The notes below the pieces were generated by a model. The model was given only the letters and a program-made list of their open reading frames with translations. It did no database searches and was not told the origin of the DNA. From NCBI GenBank assembly GCA_964601515.1, contig CAZRNU010000133.1:1-8164 (forward strand): a stretch of 8,164 nucleotides of DNA. Reading direction: 5' to 3'. Origin of the DNA: PWND01 sp964601515. Lineage in GTDB: Bacteria > Bacteroidota > Bacteroidia > Bacteroidales > UBA7960. The translations under genes and the position numbers were made by a program. Positions 1-6,969 of this stretch are shown here, in pieces. The first letter of the stretch is position 1. Each line of letters starts with the position of its first letter.

Positions 1-627
1 GTGGCCGATGGTCACCATCGTACTGCTGCAGCTGCTTTGGTTGGGAACGAAAAAAAGAAAAACAATCCTAACCATACCGGTAATGAAGAATATAACTTCT
101 TTATGGCCGTTGTTTTTCCTGATAATCAGCTTACAATAATTGATTATAATAGAGTTGTGAAAGATCTTAATGGCTTTTCTAAAGAGGAATTTTTGAAAAA
201 GCTGGAAAAAGATTTTGTTGTAAAAGCAATAGGAGCTCAAGAGTATAAGCCTAGCCAACTTCATAACTTTAGTATGTATCTTGATGGTACTTGGTATTCT
301 CTTGATGCTAAAAATCATACTTACAACGACAACGATCCAATTGGTGTTTTAGATGTTACCGTATTGTCAAAATATGTTCTTGATGATATTCTTGGCATAA
401 AAAACCTTAGAACAGACAAGCGTATCGATTTTGTTGGCGGTATTCGCGGACTGGGTGAGCTTAAAAGAAGAGTTGATAGCGGTGAAATGAAAGTGGCATT
501 TGCTCTTTATCCGGTTACTATGAAGCAATTAATTGATATTGCAGATACTGACAATATTATGCCTCCCAAAACAACTTGGTTTGAACCAAAGTTAAGAAGC
601 GGACTTGTTGTTCATACATTGGATTAA
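1..627 (+). CDS. DUF1015 family protein, C-terminal part (5' end outside the window)
   Basis: The frame is open from the first base. The GTG at position 1 is almost certainly an internal valine codon, because the next residues (ADGHHRTAAA, visible residues 2-11) are a conserved block that in DUF1015 proteins lies near the middle of a roughly 400-residue chain. About 208 residues of the C-terminal half are therefore visible. The biochemical function of the family is unknown. From general knowledge, in Bacteroidota the gene often sits downstream of serine-biosynthesis genes (serC, serA); that neighbourhood would be off the left edge and cannot be confirmed. No signal peptide or membrane segment is visible in this part, so a cytoplasmic location is likely. 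The gene ends in TAA and a hairpin terminator follows 23 bases later, so it closes its transcription unit. Family assignment is fairly sure; function is open. Confidence 0.85.
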   Translation: MADGHHRTAAAALVGNEKKKNNPNHTGNEEYNFFMAVVFPDNQLTIIDYNRVVKDLNGFSKEEFLKKLEKDFVVKAIGAQEYKPSQLHNFSMYLDGTWYSLDAKNHTYNDNDPIGVLDVTVLSKYVLDDILGIKNLRTDKRIDFVGGIRGLGELKRRVDSGEMKVAFALYPVTMKQLIDIADTDNIMPPKTTWFEPKLRSGLVVHTLD

Positions 628-649
628 CAATTTTGATAAATTGATATTT

Positions 650-692
650 TCGGGCAGATAAGATACTTAACACTTATCGGCCCGATTTTTTT
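650..692 (+). terminator. Rho-independent terminator after the DUF1015 gene
   Basis: The left arm TCGGGC-A-GATAAG (650-662) pairs with CTTATC-G-GCCCGA (673-685). This gives a 13-position stem with a single A/G mismatch and a 10-base loop, followed directly by seven T (686-692). It separates the DUF1015 gene from rpmE2. Confidence 0.85.
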
Positions 693-719
693 AAAAATCT
701 AATTATTTTTTTATAAGGC

Positions 720-750
720 TTTGATTTATTGAAAAAAAATACTATTTTTG
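720..750 (+). promoter_or_regulatory. Primary-sigma promoter of rpmE2 (Bacteroidota type)
   Basis: TTTG at 720-723 and TATTTTTG at 743-750 are separated by 19 bases. This fits the Bacteroidota primary sigma consensus (-33 TTTG, -7 TAnnTTTG) exactly. The start codon of rpmE2 lies 56 bases after the -7 element, leaving a leader of about 50 bases. This is the best promoter match in the window. Confidence 0.75.
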
Positions 751-806
751 CCCTCCCAAATTCGGACAATAAGTAAACAGAATAATAAAATCTCAAATTA
801 CAAGAA

Positions 807-1073
807 ATGAAAAAAGATATCCATCCAAAAGACTATCGTTTTGTAGTTTTTAAAGATATGTCGAATGATTATGCTTTTCTTACACGTAGCACTGCAGGAA
901 CTAAAGAAACTATTAAGTGGGAAGACGGGAAAGAATATCCATTGATTAAAGTAGAAATTTCGCATACATCGCATCCATTTTATACCGGTAAACAACAACT
1001 TGTTGATACAGCCGGTCGTATTGATAAATTCAAATCGAAATACAAAAAACACCTTGATACTAAAGAGAAATAA
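807..1073 (+). CDS. rpmE2: 50S ribosomal protein L31, type B
   Basis: This 88-residue protein is a structural component of the large ribosomal subunit. The L31 signature is clear: HPFYTGKQ at residues 56-63, then VDTAGRIDKF at 66-75 and a lysine-rich tail. The protein contains no cysteine, so it lacks the CxxC zinc-binding residues of the zinc-containing L31 form and belongs to the longer, zinc-independent type B. Length is normal for type B. It is a single-gene unit with its own near-consensus promoter and strong terminator, consistent with high constitutive expression. In many bacteria the type B gene replaces the zinc form under zinc limitation. No Zur-like palindrome is evident upstream, so I see no sign of zinc regulation. 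Identification is secure. Confidence 0.97.
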   Translation: MKKDIHPKDYRFVVFKDMSNDYAFLTRSTAGTKETIKWEDGKEYPLIKVEISHTSHPFYTGKQQLVDTAGRIDKFKSKYKKHLDTKEK

Positions 1074-1092
1074 AAATATTTCCAATTTCTTT

Positions 1093-1125
1093 AAAAAAAG
1101 CCCTTTAAAAAAGGGCTTTTTTTTT
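1093..1125 (+). terminator. Rho-independent terminator after rpmE2
   Basis: The arms are A7-GCCC-TTT (1093-1106) and AAA-GGGC-T7 (1110-1123), which are perfectly complementary around a very short A-rich loop. The T run continues to 1125. The A and T runs on the two sides make it potentially active in both directions. It begins 20 bases after the rpmE2 stop codon. Confidence 0.9.
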
Positions 1126-1136
1126 AAAAAAAATTC

Positions 1137-1144
1137 TAACTTTA
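1137..1144 (+). promoter_or_regulatory. Probable -7 element of the glmU-like/GH13 operon promoter
   Basis: TAACTTTA matches TAnnTTTG at all but the last fixed position and lies 38 bases before the ATG at 1183. That is about the distance of the TAACTTTG element from the lon start. The expected -33 position, about 20 bases upstream, falls in the T-rich right arm of the rpmE2 terminator and contains no TTTG. The promoter is therefore supported only by the -7 box and its placement. Confidence 0.45.
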
Positions 1145-1182
1145 GCCACTGAATAGAATTTATAATCTTTAATCGTAACAAA

Positions 1183-2370
1183 ATGAATTATATACTTTTT
1201 GGAGACCAGACTCGTACGCACTTGCTCCCTTTTACATTTACACGCCCAGTGGCTGATTTAAGAATTGGTATTCTTACAATAAGAGAAAAGTGGGAGAAAT
1301 TCCTCAATACTAAAACTTCATCCCTTACTGAAAAATATCTTAGTGAGAAATTTCCTTTGGTAAAAGAAGCTGACAATATTCTTATTAATGGAACATTTCT
1401 TCCCGATAGCACTATTGTTGAGGAAATATCTGAGTTAAAGCCAAACCAAACATTAGTTTATGGAGATGTTATTATTGCATTGAGATTAATGTCGGAGCAT
1501 ATCGAAAATATCGACTTAGACTTGCTGGAAGGAATTACTCCTCTGGAAACTAAAAGTGAAGCTTTTAAGGTTGGCCATCTTTGGGATTTAGTTAATATGA
1601 ATGAAAAAGCTTTGCGTGCTGATTTCGAATTGATTACTAAAGGTCGTAAATCTGCAGATGCCGGTGCATACGCAAAAATCGTTTGCAAAGAAAATGTCTT
1701 TATTGAAGAAGGCGCAATTTTAGAAAATGTTATAATTAATGCTTCAGAAGGTCCTGTTTATATAGCAAAAAATGCTCATATTATGGACGGTGCAGTTATC
1801 CGCGGTCCGGTTGCCATTGGTGAGGGCTCAGTTGTTAGAATTAATGCTAAAATCTATGGTGGAACCACAATAGGACCTCATTGTAAAATAGGTGGCGAAG
1901 TGAGCAGCTCAATAATTTTTGGATACTCTAATAAAGCTCATGACGGATTCCTTGGACATAGCGTTATCGGTGAATGGTGCAACCTTGGTGCGGACACTAA
2001 TACTTCAAATCTTAAAAATAATTACGAAAAGGTTAAGCTCTGGGATTATGCTGTTAATAGCTTCGTTGATACCGGAATGCAGTTTTGTGGAACTTTTATG
2101 GGAGATTATTCCAAAAGTGGCATAAATACAATGTTTAATACGGGCTCAGTAATCGGTATTAATGCACAGGTTTACGGCACAGGTTTTATTAGAAACTTTA
2201 TCCCTTCATTTACATGGGGTAGTCCTTCTAATTATTCAACTTTCGATGTTGAAAAAGCAATTGATGTCGCAAAAAGAGTCTGTAGCCGAAGAAATATTGA
2301 ATTTACAAAGATTGACGAAAATATTTTCAGAAAGGTTTTTGAGCAGACATACAGCTACAGAAGATTCTAA
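1183..2370 (+). CDS. GlmU-like nucleotidyltransferase / acyltransferase with left-handed beta-helix
   Basis: This 395-residue protein resembles the alternative GlmU family of Bacteroidota. That family is predicted to acetylate glucosamine-1-phosphate and couple it to UTP, giving UDP-GlcNAc for peptidoglycan and lipid A in the cytoplasm. The N-terminal part carries the family hallmark around residues 5-38 (LFGDQTRTHLLPFTFTRPVA, then a conserved RIGILTI) instead of the canonical LAAGxGTRM nucleotide-binding loop of E. coli GlmU. From about residue 167 to 300 there are hexapeptide repeats (such as VFIEEGAI, VYIAKNAHI, VAIGEGSV, TTIGPHCKI) that build a left-handed beta-helix. They include the acetyltransferase-like segment NLGADTNTSN at 267-276. 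The GH13 start follows 26 bases after the stop, so the two are probably one operon. Databases often call such proteins glucose-1-phosphate thymidylyltransferase. The fold is certain; the exact sugar substrate is inferred from the family. Confidence 0.85.
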   Translation: MNYILFGDQTRTHLLPFTFTRPVADLRIGILTIREKWEKFLNTKTSSLTEKYLSEKFPLVKEADNILINGTFLPDSTIVEEISELKPNQTLVYGDVIIALRLMSEHIENIDLDLLEGITPLETKSEAFKVGHLWDLVNMNEKALRADFELITKGRKSADAGAYAKIVCKENVFIEEGAILENVIINASEGPVYIAKNAHIMDGAVIRGPVAIGEGSVVRINAKIYGGTTIGPHCKIGGEVSSSIIFGYSNKAHDGFLGHSVIGEWCNLGADTNTSNLKNNYEKVKLWDYAVNSFVDTGMQFCGTFMGDYSKSGINTMFNTGSVIGINAQVYGTGFIRNFIPSFTWGSPSNYSTFDVEKAIDVAKRVCSRRNIEFTKIDENIFRKVFEQTYSYRRF

Positions 2371-2396
2371 ATATTTTGTGTGGAGCATTTTACTTT

Positions 2397-4241
2397 ATGT
2401 CTTTTATTAATAAATTCCATTTAAGCTTTATCATAGCCATAGCATCTCTTTTTATATCATCTTTATCATTGATATTGCCGGTGCAATCGCAAACAGGTAA
2501 GAATATTCCCGAATGGGCTGAAAATGCTGTTTGGTATCAAATTTTTCCTGAACGATTTAGAAATTCCGATGATGCAAATAACCCAACTTCTGACAGAATT
2601 GGAAAATCAGGTTCGTGGAATATTGGAGCCCCAGAAGGATGGAATATTTCTTCTTGGACATCAGACTGGTATCAAAGAAGTGATTGGGAACGAAATTTTA
2701 GCCCAAACTTCTACAACTCTGTTAGCTCACGCAGATATGGAGGCGACCTGCAAGGAGTAATTGATAAACTTGATTACCTTCATAAACTAGGTGTTAATGT
2801 AATTTACTTCAATCCGATTTTTGATGCGGTATCTCTTCATAAATATGATGCCTCTCACTATCATCATATTGATAGATTCTTTGGCCCGGATCCAAAAGGC
2901 GACATGGAGATTATGCAAAACGAAAACCCTGCCGACCCTAAAACTTGGCAGTGGACATCTGCTGACCTTTTGTTCCTGGAGCTTTTAGAAAAGGCTCATG
3001 CGATAGGCATTAGGGTTGTTCTTGATGGAGTTTGGAATCATGTTGGTCGCGATTTTTGGGCGTTTAAAGATGTTATTGATAAAGGAGAAAATTCATGTTA
3101 TAAAGGTTGGTTTAAAATTGATGAGTTTGGGGAAAAGTTTGACGATGGATTTGATTATAAGGGTTGGTGGGGTTATAAAGGATTGCCCGAATTTACTGAA
3201 GTTCATGAAGATATTCACCCTGAAGTTAAAGCTCATATTTTTGCCGTTACAAAAAGATGGATGGCACCTAATGGTGATATCACCAAAGGAATAGACGGCT
3301 GGAGGCTTGATGTTGCTGAAGAGCTTGGAATGGATTTTTGGAAAGATTGGATTAAGCATGTTAAAACAATAAATCCGGACGCAATTACTGTTGCTGAAAT
3401 TTGGAATGATGCCGCCAGACATTATATTGGTGATGAATTGTTTGATGTGGTTATGAATTATAGATGGGCCTATGCAACTCATGCCTTTTTTATTAATGAA
3501 ACTCTAAAAGTATCTGAATTCATTGAAAGGCTGGATTCATTGCGAAATGATTTTCCTCACAAAGTTAATGTTGCTATGTTGAATATGATGGATAGCCATG
3601 ATACAGAGCGACTTGCAACAATGATTGTAAACAGTGACAAGCCTTATAAAGCATTTTCAAAGCTTAGAGAAGTTGAAGACCATAGCTCATATTCTGTTGA
3701 AAAGCCCAATAATGAAGATATTAATTTACAAAAACTGATTGCTCTTTTTCAATATACTTATGTTGGAGCTCCAATGATTTATTATGGCACAGAAGCCGGA
3801 ATTTGGGGTGCCGACGATCCCGACGACCGTAAACCAATGATCTGGGATGATTTTGTTTATGACGATGAAATAGAACATCCTTTCGGACTCGATAGAACTG
3901 CTGATGAAGTTAAGTTTAACAAAGAATTGTATCATTATTATGCTTCTCTTGCTTCTTTAAAACATAGTTTTTCCGGCATTATAGGTGGTGGTAAAATAAA
4001 AATTCTACATCTTAATGATGAGCAAAAAGCTTTTGCATACATTAGATATAATGAATTAGGTGATTTTGTTATTGTTTTAATTAATAGAGGCAAATCTGCA
4101 TATGTTTTTAATATTGAATCTAGTCTGTTTTCAAATACATTGTCGGTTAAAGATTATTTTAATTACAATTCCGTTAGAATAGAAAACAATATCATTGATA
4201 TTGAAGTTCCTGCCTTTTCTGCAGGCGTTTTTATAAAGTAA
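2397..4241 (+). CDS. Secreted GH13 alpha-glycosidase (alpha-amylase / neopullulanase-like)
   Basis: This 614-residue glycoside hydrolase is predicted to cleave alpha-glucans such as starch, maltodextrin or cyclodextrin in the periplasm or outside the cell. I prefer the ATG at 2397 to an in-frame TTG at 2376 because it gives a clean signal peptide: a short n-region with lysine, a hydrophobic core at about residues 10-28 and a likely cleavage near VQSQ (29-32). No lipobox cysteine is present. Catalytic regions are intact: region I DGVWNH (210-215), region II GWRLD with nucleophile Asp305, region III VAEIW with acid/base Glu334, and region IV DSHD with Asp402. The mature start (PEWAENAVWYQIFPERF) resembles neopullulanases and cyclomaltodextrinases, but their N-terminal CBM34-type domain is missing. 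A C-terminal beta domain covers about the last 90 residues. It probably shares a transcript with the upstream glmU-like gene. No clear terminator follows, so readthrough into lon is possible. Family is certain; substrate is not. Confidence 0.92.
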   Translation: MSFINKFHLSFIIAIASLFISSLSLILPVQSQTGKNIPEWAENAVWYQIFPERFRNSDDANNPTSDRIGKSGSWNIGAPEGWNISSWTSDWYQRSDWERNFSPNFYNSVSSRRYGGDLQGVIDKLDYLHKLGVNVIYFNPIFDAVSLHKYDASHYHHIDRFFGPDPKGDMEIMQNENPADPKTWQWTSADLLFLELLEKAHAIGIRVVLDGVWNHVGRDFWAFKDVIDKGENSCYKGWFKIDEFGEKFDDGFDYKGWWGYKGLPEFTEVHEDIHPEVKAHIFAVTKRWMAPNGDITKGIDGWRLDVAEELGMDFWKDWIKHVKTINPDAITVAEIWNDAARHYIGDELFDVVMNYRWAYATHAFFINETLKVSEFIERLDSLRNDFPHKVNVAMLNMMDSHDTERLATMIVNSDKPYKAFSKLREVEDHSSYSVEKPNNEDINLQKLIALFQYTYVGAPMIYYGTEAGIWGADDPDDRKPMIWDDFVYDDEIEHPFGLDRTADEVKFNKELYHYYASLASLKHSFSGIIGGGKIKILHLNDEQKAFAYIRYNELGDFVIVLINRGKSAYVFNIESSLFSNTLSVKDYFNYNSVRIENNIIDIEVPAFSAGVFIK

Positions 4242-4251
4242 TTTTGTTTAC

Positions 4252-4281
4252 TGCCAATTAGTCCGAATTTCCCTATTGGCA
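4252..4281. repeat. Inverted repeat in the lon promoter region
   Basis: TGCCAAT (4252-4258) and ATTGGCA (4275-4281) form a perfect 7-base inverted repeat with a 16-base spacer. No T run follows, so it is not a standard terminator for the GH13 gene. It brackets the -33 position of the predicted lon promoter, which would suit an operator. A weak hairpin or chance are alternatives. Confidence 0.4.
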
Positions 4282-4299
4282 TAAGTATTGTTAACTTTG
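4268..4299 (+). promoter_or_regulatory. Primary-sigma promoter of lon (Bacteroidota type)
   Basis: TAACTTTG at 4292-4299 matches the -7 consensus TAnnTTTG at every fixed position. TTTC at 4268-4271, one base away from TTTG, lies 20 bases upstream as the -33 element. The lon ATG follows 40 bases after the -7 box. The spacer contains the TGGCATAA element also found upstream of hsp20. Confidence 0.65.
4277..4290 (+). promoter_or_regulatory. TGGCAT-N5-TTG element upstream of lon (possible sigma-54-like site)
   Basis: The element is TGGCAT, five bases, TTG, with GG at 4278-4279. The sigma-54 consensus is TGGCAC-N5-TTGC. Spacing is right, but the -12 GC reads GT here, so it is a degenerate match. 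A closely similar element lies upstream of hsp20. A start from it would fall near 4302, almost the same place as from the overlapping TAACTTTG promoter. It could instead be a regulator site or coincidence. Confidence 0.3.
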
Positions 4300-4339
4300 T
4301 GCCTCAATAGTTGTTTATACTTAAAAATACAAATATATT

Positions 4340-6790
4340 ATGACGATGTTATTTGGAAATGGTGATATTTTTTCCGGTATTATTGATGCTGAAACTGAAT
4401 TTATCCCATTACTTTCAACAGAAGAAGAAGAGCAAATGACAGCAGAAGAACTGCCGGAATCATTATCTATTCTGCCTTTAAAAAATACTGTTTTATTTCC
4501 CGGTGTTGTTATCCCAATTACTGTAAGCCGCGACAAATCTATTAAACTTGTACGCGATATTTATAAAAAGGAAAGACTTATAGGGGTTGTTAGTCAGAAA
4601 GACCCCAATATCGAAGAGCCGGAGTTTGATGACCTTAATAAAATAGGAACAGCTGCTTATATAATTAAAATCCTGCAAATGCCTGATGGTAATACAACTG
4701 TTATTATTCAGGGTAAGAAAAGAATTAAGCTGGAAAGTCTTATAACCACAGAGCCATATATTAAAGCTAATGTCTCATCATTCGATATTAAAACAAAACC
4801 CAGCAATGATAAGAATTTTAAAGCTCTAATAAGCACTATTAAGGATCTTGCAATTAGAATTGTTAACCAATCTCCTCATATTCCCAGTGAATCTGCTTTT
4901 GCAATTAAGAATATTGAAAGTCCGGCATTTCTTGTAAATTTCATCTCATCTAATCTTAATATTAGTGTTGAAGAAAAACAAAAACTTCTTGAAACTCAAG
5001 ACTTGCTTGCAAGGGCTAATATTGTACTTGTTCATCTAACTCACGAACTGCAGGTTGTTGAACTTAAAAACCAGATTCATTCTAAAGTTAAAATAGATAT
5101 TGATAAACAACAAAGAGATTATATTCTAAGTCAGCAGCTAAAAACGATTCAGGATGAGCTTGGTGGTAATCCTCATGAACACAAAATTGCTGAGTTTAAA
5201 GAGAAGGCGAAAAACAAAAAATGGAGTAAACAAGTTCAGGATGTGTTTGAAAAGGAGCTTAATAAATTACAAAGAATGCATCCCGGGGCTATGGAATATT
5301 CTATACAGTTAAACTATCTCGACACTTTGCTAGAATTACCATGGGGTGAATTTACGCCTGATAATTTTGATCTTTCAAAAGCAAAAGATATTCTGGAGAG
5401 AGATCATTTTGGACTGGAAAAAATTAAAGACAGGATTTTAGAATATCTTGCTGTTCTGAAAATGAAAGGTGATATGAAATCACCAATTCTTTGCTTTGTT
5501 GGCCCTCCTGGTGTTGGTAAAACTTCATTAGGGAAATCTATCGCATCTGCTGTTGGAAGAAATTATATCAGAATGTCGCTGGGCGGTCTTAGAGATGAAG
5601 CAGAGATTCGCGGACACAGAAAAACTTATGTTGGTGCATTGCCGGGAAGAATTATTCAAAATCTAAAAAAAGCTAAATCTTCTAACCCGGTTTTTGTGCT
5701 AGACGAAATTGATAAAGTCGGACAGAATACATTTCATGGAGACCCTGCTTCTGCTCTACTGGAAGTACTAGATCCGGAACAAAACACTAATTTTTACGAC
5801 AACTATCTCGAATTGGAATATGATTTGTCGAATATAATGTTTATAGCAACTGCAAATACCGTTTCTACTATTCACCCGGCTCTTAGAGATAGAATGGAAA
5901 TTATTGATCTTAGCGGATATATAGTTGAGGAAAAAGTAGAAATTGCAAAGAGACATCTAATTCCTAGGCAACTTGAAAATCATGGGTTGAAAAAGAAGCA
6001 GCTGAGTTTCGCAGATCAAGTATTAGAGCAAATTATTCAACAATATACCAGAGAATCAGGGGTTAGAACGCTTGAAAAAACCATTGCAACTGTTATTCGC
6101 AGAAAAGTAAAGAAAATGGTGAGTGGTGAGAAAGTTGGAAAATCTGTGAAAATTACAGAACTTGAAGATATTTTGGGTTCTCCAATATTTGTAAGAGATG
6201 TTTCTCAAATTAAGGACAAAGCGGGTATAGTGACCGGACTTGCATGGACATGGGCCGGAGGTGAAGTGCTTTTTGTTGAAGCTAGCATCAGCAGGGGTAA
6301 GGGAGGGCTTACACTAACAGGAAATCTTGGTGATGTTATGAAAGAATCCGCTTCTTTGGCTTATGAATATATTAAAGCTCACGCAAAGCAATTAAACCTT
6401 AAAGATGATATTTTCGATAAGTGGAATGTTCATATCCATGTGCCTGAAGGGGCTACCCCTAAAGATGGACCATCTGCCGGAATAACTATGTTTATGGCAC
6501 TTACATCAGCATTCACTCAAAGAAAAGTTAAGCCGGGTATAGCTATGACAGGTGAAATTACTCTTAGAGGTAAGGTTCTTCCTGTTGGAGGTATTAAAGA
6601 AAAAATTTTAGCAGCAAAAAGAGCTGCAATAAACCACATAATATTGTCTGAAGAAAATAAAAAAGATGTTAAGGAAATTAATCAGCTATATCTTAAAGGA
6701 TTGACATTTCATTATGTTAGTGAAATGATAGAAGCCGTTGATATTGCTCTTCTGAAAGAAAAAGTTAAAGATCCTATGGTTTTTGATTAG
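4340..6790 (+). CDS. lon: ATP-dependent protease Lon
   Basis: Lon is a cytoplasmic, homo-oligomeric AAA+ serine protease that unfolds and degrades damaged proteins and specific short-lived regulators. All parts are present in 816 residues. An acidic extension of about 40 residues (with EEEEQ) precedes the LON substrate-recognition domain, which opens with LPLKNTVLFPG at 45-55. A helical region follows. The ATPase has Walker A GPPGVGKT at 388-395 (Lys394) and Walker B LDEID with Asp455 and Glu456. The protease domain carries the catalytic Ser712 in DGPSAG and Lys755 in GGIKEK, 43 residues apart as in E. coli Lon (Ser679/Lys722). The extension is absent from E. coli Lon but not unusual for Bacteroidota. 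The gene is a single unit with its own promoter and a hairpin terminator. hsp20 follows, which fits a stress-response neighbourhood. Identification is secure. Confidence 0.98.
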   Translation: MTMLFGNGDIFSGIIDAETEFIPLLSTEEEEQMTAEELPESLSILPLKNTVLFPGVVIPITVSRDKSIKLVRDIYKKERLIGVVSQKDPNIEEPEFDDLNKIGTAAYIIKILQMPDGNTTVIIQGKKRIKLESLITTEPYIKANVSSFDIKTKPSNDKNFKALISTIKDLAIRIVNQSPHIPSESAFAIKNIESPAFLVNFISSNLNISVEEKQKLLETQDLLARANIVLVHLTHELQVVELKNQIHSKVKIDIDKQQRDYILSQQLKTIQDELGGNPHEHKIAEFKEKAKNKKWSKQVQDVFEKELNKLQRMHPGAMEYSIQLNYLDTLLELPWGEFTPDNFDLSKAKDILERDHFGLEKIKDRILEYLAVLKMKGDMKSPILCFVGPPGVGKTSLGKSIASAVGRNYIRMSLGGLRDEAEIRGHRKTYVGALPGRIIQNLKKAKSSNPVFVLDEIDKVGQNTFHGDPASALLEVLDPEQNTNFYDNYLELEYDLSNIMFIATANTVSTIHPALRDRMEIIDLSGYIVEEKVEIAKRHLIPRQLENHGLKKKQLSFADQVLEQIIQQYTRESGVRTLEKTIATVIRRKVKKMVSGEKVGKSVKITELEDILGSPIFVRDVSQIKDKAGIVTGLAWTWAGGEVLFVEASISRGKGGLTLTGNLGDVMKESASLAYEYIKAHAKQLNLKDDIFDKWNVHIHVPEGATPKDGPSAGITMFMALTSAFTQRKVKPGIAMTGEITLRGKVLPVGGIKEKILAAKRAAINHIILSEENKKDVKEINQLYLKGLTFHYVSEMIEAVDIALLKEKVKDPMVFD

Positions 6791-6819
6791 GTGAGTCAAA
6801 ATGGCAGATTGATTATTTG

Positions 6820-6850
6820 AAAATGCGCCATATTGGCGCATTTTGTGTTT
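6820..6850 (+). terminator. Rho-independent terminator after lon
   Basis: AAAATGCGCCA (6820-6830) and TGGCGCATTTT (6834-6844) form a perfect 11-base-pair stem with a TAT loop, followed by a partly interrupted T-rich stretch (GTGTTT). It starts 29 bases after the lon stop codon. Confidence 0.85.
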
Positions 6851-6872
6851 ATATCCTGTAAAAACGGTACAA

Positions 6873-6901
6873 AAAATTCAATGGCATAAACATTGATTTT
6901 T
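6873..6901. repeat. Palindrome upstream of hsp20 (candidate operator)
   Basis: TCAATG (6878-6883) and CATTGA (6891-6896) form a perfect inverted repeat around a 7-base centre. After one T/T mismatch the symmetry continues with AAAA (6873-6876) and TTTT (6898-6901). The half-site recurs as ATTCAATG at 6876-6883 and 6911-6918, 35 bases apart. The second copy overlaps a small GATTC-N5-GAATC repeat at 6910-6924. This arrangement suits a protein-binding region controlling hsp20. It does not match CIRCE. A weak extra terminator is an alternative, given the T-rich right flank. Confidence 0.4.
6882..6895 (+). promoter_or_regulatory. TGGCAT-N5-TTG element upstream of hsp20 (possible sigma-54-like promoter)
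   Basis: TGGCAT, five bases, TTG repeats the layout of the lon upstream element. It shares TGGCATAA and a TTG three bases further on, and 13 of 17 aligned positions agree. The -12 dinucleotide is GA instead of the GC expected for sigma-54. A start would fall near 6907, leaving a leader of about 70 bases. No convincing TAnnTTTG box is present in this gap; the best is TATGTTTA at 6945-6952, with no -33 partner. Support is suggestive only. Confidence 0.3.
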
Positions 6902-6962
6902 ATTAGGTGGATTCAATGAGAATCATATAACACAAAGTAAATAATATGTTTAACCCAAAAAA

Positions 6963-6969
6963 AAGGAGG
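6963..6969 (+). promoter_or_regulatory. Strong Shine-Dalgarno sequence of hsp20
   Basis: AAGGAGG ends eight bases before the ATG at 6978. It fixes that start over the in-frame ATG at 7008. No comparable sequence precedes rpmE2, the glmU-like gene or lon, whose leaders are A/T-rich as usual in Bacteroidota. This suggests very efficient translation of hsp20. Confidence 0.85.

Noticed and set aside
798..1181. A 127-codon open frame on the minus strand opposite rpmE2 and its terminator
   Set aside because: It runs through the whole of rpmE2 and the terminator, and its product is a low-complexity run of Phe, Lys and Leu expected from AT-rich DNA. rpmE2 is unambiguous on the other strand.
2376..2396. 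TTG at 2376 as the start of the GH13 gene
   Set aside because: It adds seven residues (MCGAFYF) before a well-formed signal peptide, uses a rarer start codon, and lies only five bases after the preceding stop. The ATG at 2397 fits better.
3093..3482. A 129-codon open frame on the minus strand inside the GH13 gene
   Set aside because: It lies wholly antisense to a conserved catalytic region of the GH13 enzyme and shows no domain or start signal of its own.
6873..6924. CIRCE (HrcA) operator before hsp20
   Set aside because: CIRCE is TTAGCACTC-N9-GAGTGCTAA; neither half appears in this gap.
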